A stretch of 64,000 nt of DNA from Buttiauxella agrestis (GTDB taxonomy: Bacteria; Pseudomonadota; Gammaproteobacteria; Enterobacterales; Enterobacteriaceae). Made by a program: the position numbers and the translations under genes. How positions within the stretch are numbered: the first letter of the stretch is position 1; every line of letters begins with the position of its first letter. The stretch covers positions 4,180,763 through 4,244,762 of the forward strand of contig NZ_UIGI01000001.1 of the NCBI RefSeq assembly GCF_900446255.1, read 5' to 3'. Under the pieces are notes generated by a model. It saw nothing but the letters and a program-made list of their open reading frames with translations, had not been told where the DNA came from and ran no database searches. This document shows, in pieces, positions 60,559-64,000 of this stretch.

Positions 60559-61368
60559 TCAGAGTGTGCGGAATACCTCTGAAAGATGGAATTTTTTGTA
60601 ATTCACTCGGTTTATGCTCCCGGAGGAAATCCTTTCATTCATTTCTTTTACAAAGTAATCGATATCATCGCATCTGTTATTATCAGGTAGATCCGTATAA
60701 TGATAATCCCACCATTTTAATTTTAATAATTGGTTGATGACATCTGCTTCGAATCTATATTTCATTACTCTTGCTGGAACCCCAGCGACTACCGCATAAG
60801 GTGGTACATCTTTCGTCACAACTGAATTAGCAGCGATAATCGCACCATCCCCGATAATTATTCCACCTTTAAGAACAACATCATTTCCAATCCATACATC
60901 ATGGCCTATGACAGGATTTTTTGGAACGGTATTAAAGGGCTTCAATACCCATTCACTATCAAACTCTGCTTTCGCAAACTTATCAAAATTACCATTATAT
61001 GTGAGCATGTGCGTTGTGAATCTGTTCATGGGGTGGTTTCCTCCCATAATCTTCACATTGTTTGCAATGCTACAAAACCTGCCGATGTTTACGTTACCAG
61101 TAAAATGACAAGTTGGAAAAGAGAAAGCCCCAACGCTCGAAAAATTTTTATAGGGCATCGTCGAATATTGTTCAGCAACAACATTTTCTTCAATTGTAAC
61201 TTTCTCACCTTTACTGAAAGTTAGAACATTCCTTTCTTTATATATTTTCTTACCTCTGTGATTCAGGAAAATATCATTATCCAGGCAATACTCGTAATGC
61301 CTTTTAGTCCATCTGAACGTGTACCCTTTTTTGTTATTTTCTATAAAATTAAAAAGTTTTATTTTCAT
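60559..61368 (-). CDS. Hexapeptide-repeat acetyltransferase (CatB/xenobiotic type)
   Basis: This 269-residue protein has left-handed beta-helix hexad text (VNIGRFCSIANNVKIMGGNH, NPVIGHDVWIGNDVVLKGGIIIGDGAIIAANSVVTKDVPPYAVVAG) typical of CatB-like O-acetyltransferases that use acetyl-CoA. The catalytic histidine is likely in GGNHPMNRF. An N-terminal extension of about 60 residues is unusual for short antibiotic-modifying members and points to sugar or polysaccharide acetylation. AT content is higher than that of the flanking core genes. It stands alone next to the phage integration site, where strain-specific genes are common. Confidence 0.82.
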   Translation of the reverse strand: MKIKLFNFIENNKKGYTFRWTKRHYEYCLDNDIFLNHRGKKIYKERNVLTFSKGEKVTIEENVVAEQYSTMPYKNFSSVGAFSFPTCHFTGNVNIGRFCSIANNVKIMGGNHPMNRFTTHMLTYNGNFDKFAKAEFDSEWVLKPFNTVPKNPVIGHDVWIGNDVVLKGGIIIGDGAIIAANSVVTKDVPPYAVVAGVPARVMKYRFEADVINQLLKLKWWDYHYTDLPDNNRCDDIDYFVKEMNERISSGSINRVNYKKFHLSEVFRTL

Positions 61369-61565
61369 ATGATTTAATGTTTTTTATATTCAACAGCAGG
61401 TAAGCGATTATAATACTTACGTTTAATATCCTGATGAAAGCGACAATAACATGCGTCTGGTCTCAGCTTCAAGCCCAGAAGTATTGATAATCCTCTTTGC
61501 TTTTTTCTCATTAAGATCAATGCTAACGGTTGCTGATCAACTGGATCAATAAGGGTTTATCGAGA

Positions 61566-62270
61566 ATGACGACTCAAGCATCTCCCTCTACAAGTACGAC
61601 GTTCACCGCAGCCAGCATGCAATTCCTGAACAAGCTCGCACAAAATAACTCTCGCGAGTGGTTTAAAGAGCATCAGGATGAATACGAACATGTTGTCAGA
61701 ACCCCTGCTTTGCGGTTTATCGAGCAAATGCAGCCAGGCATTCTTGCCATTTCAACAAAGCTCACTGCGGTGCCAAAAAAAGTAGGTGGCAGTCTTATGC
61801 GCCCGCAGCGAGACAGCCGTTTTAGCAAGGACAAAACACCCTACAAAACTAATGTTGGCATCCAGTTTCGTCATTTCCAGGGGAAGGATGTCCATGCCCC
61901 AGGATTTTATCTGCATATTGCTGAGGAGGGCTGTTTTGTTGCCGCTGGTATCTGGCATCCGGAGTCAAAAGCTTTAAATGCAATTCGAGCCTGTATTGAT
62001 GAAAATCCCAACGCGTATCAAAAGGCGTTAAAAACACTGCAAGACCAGGGGTTTATCATGGATGGGGACAGCTTAACTCGCCCGCCAAAAGGCTATGACA
62101 AAACGCATCCCCTTTTAACTGAATTGAAACGTAAAGACTTTATCGCCGTCAAAAATATCGATTTTGCAGAGCTATGCAAACCAGGTGCTATCAATTTTTG
62201 CACTGAGCAGTTTCAGTATTGTGCGCCGCTGATGGCATATCTGTGTTTTGCCCTGGAGCTGGATTTTTAG
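61566..62270 (+). CDS. DUF2461 family protein
   Basis: This 234-residue protein of the TIGR02453/DUF2461 family has the typical blocks [21 protein letters not shown] near the start, [18 protein letters not shown] near residue 78, and [21 protein letters not shown] near residue 112. Its function is unknown; it is soluble and probably cytoplasmic. The ATG at 61566 is used; an in-frame start 12 codons upstream is not supported by the family. About 190 bp to its left hold nothing I can identify. Confidence 0.87.
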   Translation: MTTQASPSTSTTFTAASMQFLNKLAQNNSREWFKEHQDEYEHVVRTPALRFIEQMQPGILAISTKLTAVPKKVGGSLMRPQRDSRFSKDKTPYKTNVGIQFRHFQGKDVHAPGFYLHIAEEGCFVAAGIWHPESKALNAIRACIDENPNAYQKALKTLQDQGFIMDGDSLTRPPKGYDKTHPLLTELKRKDFIAVKNIDFAELCKPGAINFCTEQFQYCAPLMAYLCFALELDF

Positions 62271-62361
62271 ATTACTGCGAAAAAGTTGCCAAAACGTTAA
62301 ATACGTCACACTTACGGTGCTACACTACGCGGCTAAATTGAAAATCGTGCCGGGTGGAAAA

Positions 62362-63546
62362 ATGAGTGAGCATATAGATGGGATAAACGAACCGAGGGCC
62401 GTCACGCGGCCTAATTGGTCAGCGGTATTTGCCGTAGCATTTTGCGTGGCATGTTTGATTACCGTGGAGTTTTTGCCTGTCAGTTTGCTAACGCCAATGG
62501 CACAAGAACTGGGAATATCCGAAGGTGTTGCCGGGCAGTCCGTTACGGTCACCGCTTTTGTCGCGATGTTTGCCAGTCTCTTTGTCACAAGCGTTATTCG
62601 TTCTACCGACCGCCGCTTTGTGGTGTTTCTGTTCGCCATCCTGCTCACCCTCTCCTGCCTGTTGGTTTCGTTTGCTGAAAACTTCACGATGCTGTTGATT
62701 GGCCGCGCCTGCCTGGGGGTTGCGCTAGGTGGTTTTTGGGCAATGTCTGCCTCCTTAACTATGCGCCTGGTTCCAGCGCGCACGGTGCCAAAGGCACTGT
62801 CGGTTATCTTTGGCGCGGTATCCATCGCGCTGGTGATCGCCGCACCGTTAGGTAGTTTCCTGGGGGGAATTATCGGCTGGCGTAATGTATTTAACGGCGC
62901 TGCGTTGATGGGTGTGGCCTGCATTATTTGGGTGTGGAAAGCGCTACCGTCGCTGCCTGGAGAGACGACGCAACAGAAGCAAAATATGTTTGGCCTGCTT
63001 AAACGCCCCGGCGTGCTGGCAGGTATGGCCGCTATTTTTACGGCTTTCGCGGGTCAGTTTGCCTTCTTTACTTATATTCGCCCTGTCTATATGACACTGG
63101 CCGGATTCGACGTCGACGGTCTGACGCTAGTGCTGTTGAGTTTTGGTATTGCCAGTTTTGTCGGCACTTCGCTTTCAGCAGTATTTCTCAAACGTTCGCT
63201 GAAAACGGCTCTGGCTATCGCACCGCTGATTCTGGCATTGAGCGCAATCACGCTGGTCTTGTGGGGTTCGGATAAAATTGTCGCTTCCGCTATCGCCATT
63301 ATCTGGGGCTTCGCCTTTGCTCTGATTCCAGTTGGATGGTCAACATGGATCACCCGCTCACTTTCGGATCAGGCAGAAAAAGCAGGGTCGATTCAGGTCG
63401 CTGTCATTCAACTGGCAAATACCTGTGGCGCCGCGATTGGCGGCCTGGCGTTGGATAATCTCGGCCTGCTTTCGCCGTTGGTATTGTCAGGCAGTTTAAT
63501 GTTGTTAACAGCATTGTTAGTCGCCACGAAAGTGCGCGTGAAGTAA
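62362..63546 (+). CDS. nepI: Purine ribonucleoside efflux pump NepI (MFS)
   Basis: NepI exports inosine, guanosine and related purine nucleosides by proton antiport. The 394-residue protein matches E. coli NepI along most of its length, including [41 protein letters not shown], and the motif [20 protein letters not shown]; 12 membrane segments are evident. The start at 62362 (MSEHIDGIN) lies 38 codons into a longer open frame and agrees with the family. It follows the DUF2461 gene by 91 bp. Confidence 0.95.
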   Translation: MSEHIDGINEPRAVTRPNWSAVFAVAFCVACLITVEFLPVSLLTPMAQELGISEGVAGQSVTVTAFVAMFASLFVTSVIRSTDRRFVVFLFAILLTLSCLLVSFAENFTMLLIGRACLGVALGGFWAMSASLTMRLVPARTVPKALSVIFGAVSIALVIAAPLGSFLGGIIGWRNVFNGAALMGVACIIWVWKALPSLPGETTQQKQNMFGLLKRPGVLAGMAAIFTAFAGQFAFFTYIRPVYMTLAGFDVDGLTLVLLSFGIASFVGTSLSAVFLKRSLKTALAIAPLILALSAITLVLWGSDKIVASAIAIIWGFAFALIPVGWSTWITRSLSDQAEKAGSIQVAVIQLANTCGAAIGGLALDNLGLLSPLVLSGSLMLLTALLVATKVRVK

Positions 63547-63553
63547 GTGTTTC

Positions 63554-63572
63554 GGGTGGCGCATTGCCACCC
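63554..63572. terminator. Hairpin between nepI and tauD
   Basis: Stem GGGTGGC / GCCACCC with a GCATT loop, between the two convergent genes. The T-run is weak on the plus strand. Confidence 0.6.
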
Positions 63573-63583
63573 TGAAAATCGCA

Positions 63584-64000
63584 TTATCCCCGCCAGAAAG
63601 GTTTGTCCCCTAAAATCGTCGCACGATGCATAATGCGGCGAGCCGGAAGATAATCGGCGTTCGCGTAATGCTGCGTGACGCGGTTATCCCAGATGGCAAT
63701 ATCATTTTCCTGCCAGCGCCAGCGCACCTGGAACTCGGGTTTTGTAATATGCGCGAACAGGAATGAGAGCAACGCGTCACTCTCTTTTTGTGAGAGATCG
63801 ACAATCCGCGTTGTGAATCCTTCATTCACAAACAACGCCTGCTTGCCGCTTACCGGATGTGTTCGAATCACCGGATGCAGTAGCGGAGGATTTTTGACCA
63901 CGGCTTCGCGCCAGCGCTGGTGTTCTTCTTCACTGCTCAGATACTTATATTCCTGGAACGATTTCCTGAAATCATGCTCTGCTCGCAGCCCGGACAATAA
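63584..64000 (-). CDS. tauD: Taurine dioxygenase, 3' part only
   Basis: TauD is an alpha-ketoglutarate-dependent iron enzyme that releases sulfite from taurine for use as a sulfur source. Only the C-terminal half is in the window (about 138 codons), and the gene continues past the right edge. The visible part matches the E. coli protein: [38 protein letters not shown], and [17 protein letters not shown]. The last of these holds the distal iron-binding histidine and RRIMHRATI the ketoglutarate-binding arginine. Confidence 0.95.
   Translation of the reverse strand, partial: LLSGLRAEHDFRKSFQEYKYLSSEEEHQRWREAVVKNPPLLHPVIRTHPVSGKQALFVNEGFTTRIVDLSQKESDALLSFLFAHITKPEFQVRWRWQENDIAIWDNRVTQHYANADYLPARRIMHRATILGDKPFWRG

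Overview
The window is chromosomal DNA of a member of the Enterobacteriaceae. Gene order and protein sequence follow the Escherichia coli region from cpdA to ileX (cpdA-yqiB-nudF / tolC-ygiB-ygiC / ygiD / zupT / ribB / ubiK / hldE-glnE-ygiF / ygiM / cca / uppP-folB / plsY / tsaD / rpsU-dnaG-rpoD / mug / tRNA-Ile2). The proteins are close to, but clearly diverged from, those of E. coli, so a related genus is more likely than E. coli itself. I cannot name the species.

Layout. 1-16.1 kb: conserved core genes for cAMP breakdown, ADP-ribose hydrolysis, the TolC exit duct, zinc uptake, riboflavin synthesis (with an FMN riboswitch), ubiquinone synthesis, LPS heptose, glutamine synthetase control and tRNA CCA addition. 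16.1-24.6 kb: a sugar operon on the minus strand, lying between cca and uppP, which are neighbours in E. coli. It encodes a fructose-family PTS (EIIB, EIIC and an HPr-EI-EIIA fusion), a GH38 alpha-mannosidase of the MngB kind and an FHS-type sugar permease. It has a CRP-like site, a cryptic first ORF and a terminator ahead of EIIB. 24.6-32.9 kb: core genes again, ending with the rpsU-dnaG-rpoD operon, mug and tRNA-Ile2(CAU).

32.8-60.4 kb: a P2/186-type prophage integrated in the tRNA-Ile2 gene, bounded by 49-bp att repeats. In order it carries ogr, a secreted moron protein, a D/H deletion scar, baseplate genes I-J-W-V, tail completion S-R, the lysis genes, X-L-M-N-O, the divergent P-Q, cos, a cargo region, the LexA-controlled gene tum, replication gene A, small early genes, cII, apl/cox, cI, int and a solitary OLD-family nuclease. 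The deletion fuses the start of tail-fibre gene H to the end of gene D and removes the tube, sheath and tape-measure module. The prophage therefore should not form infectious particles, although its induction, replication, excision, capsid, packaging and lysis genes look intact. The cargo between cos and tum is its most unusual part: three related exported DUF1254/DUF1214 proteins and a small outer-membrane barrel in one operon, next to a FadL-type remnant, a small ABM-like protein and a P-loop kinase.

60.4-64 kb: host DNA that differs from the region beyond ileX in E. coli: a CatB-like hexapeptide acetyltransferase, a DUF2461 protein, the NepI efflux pump and the 3' part of tauD.
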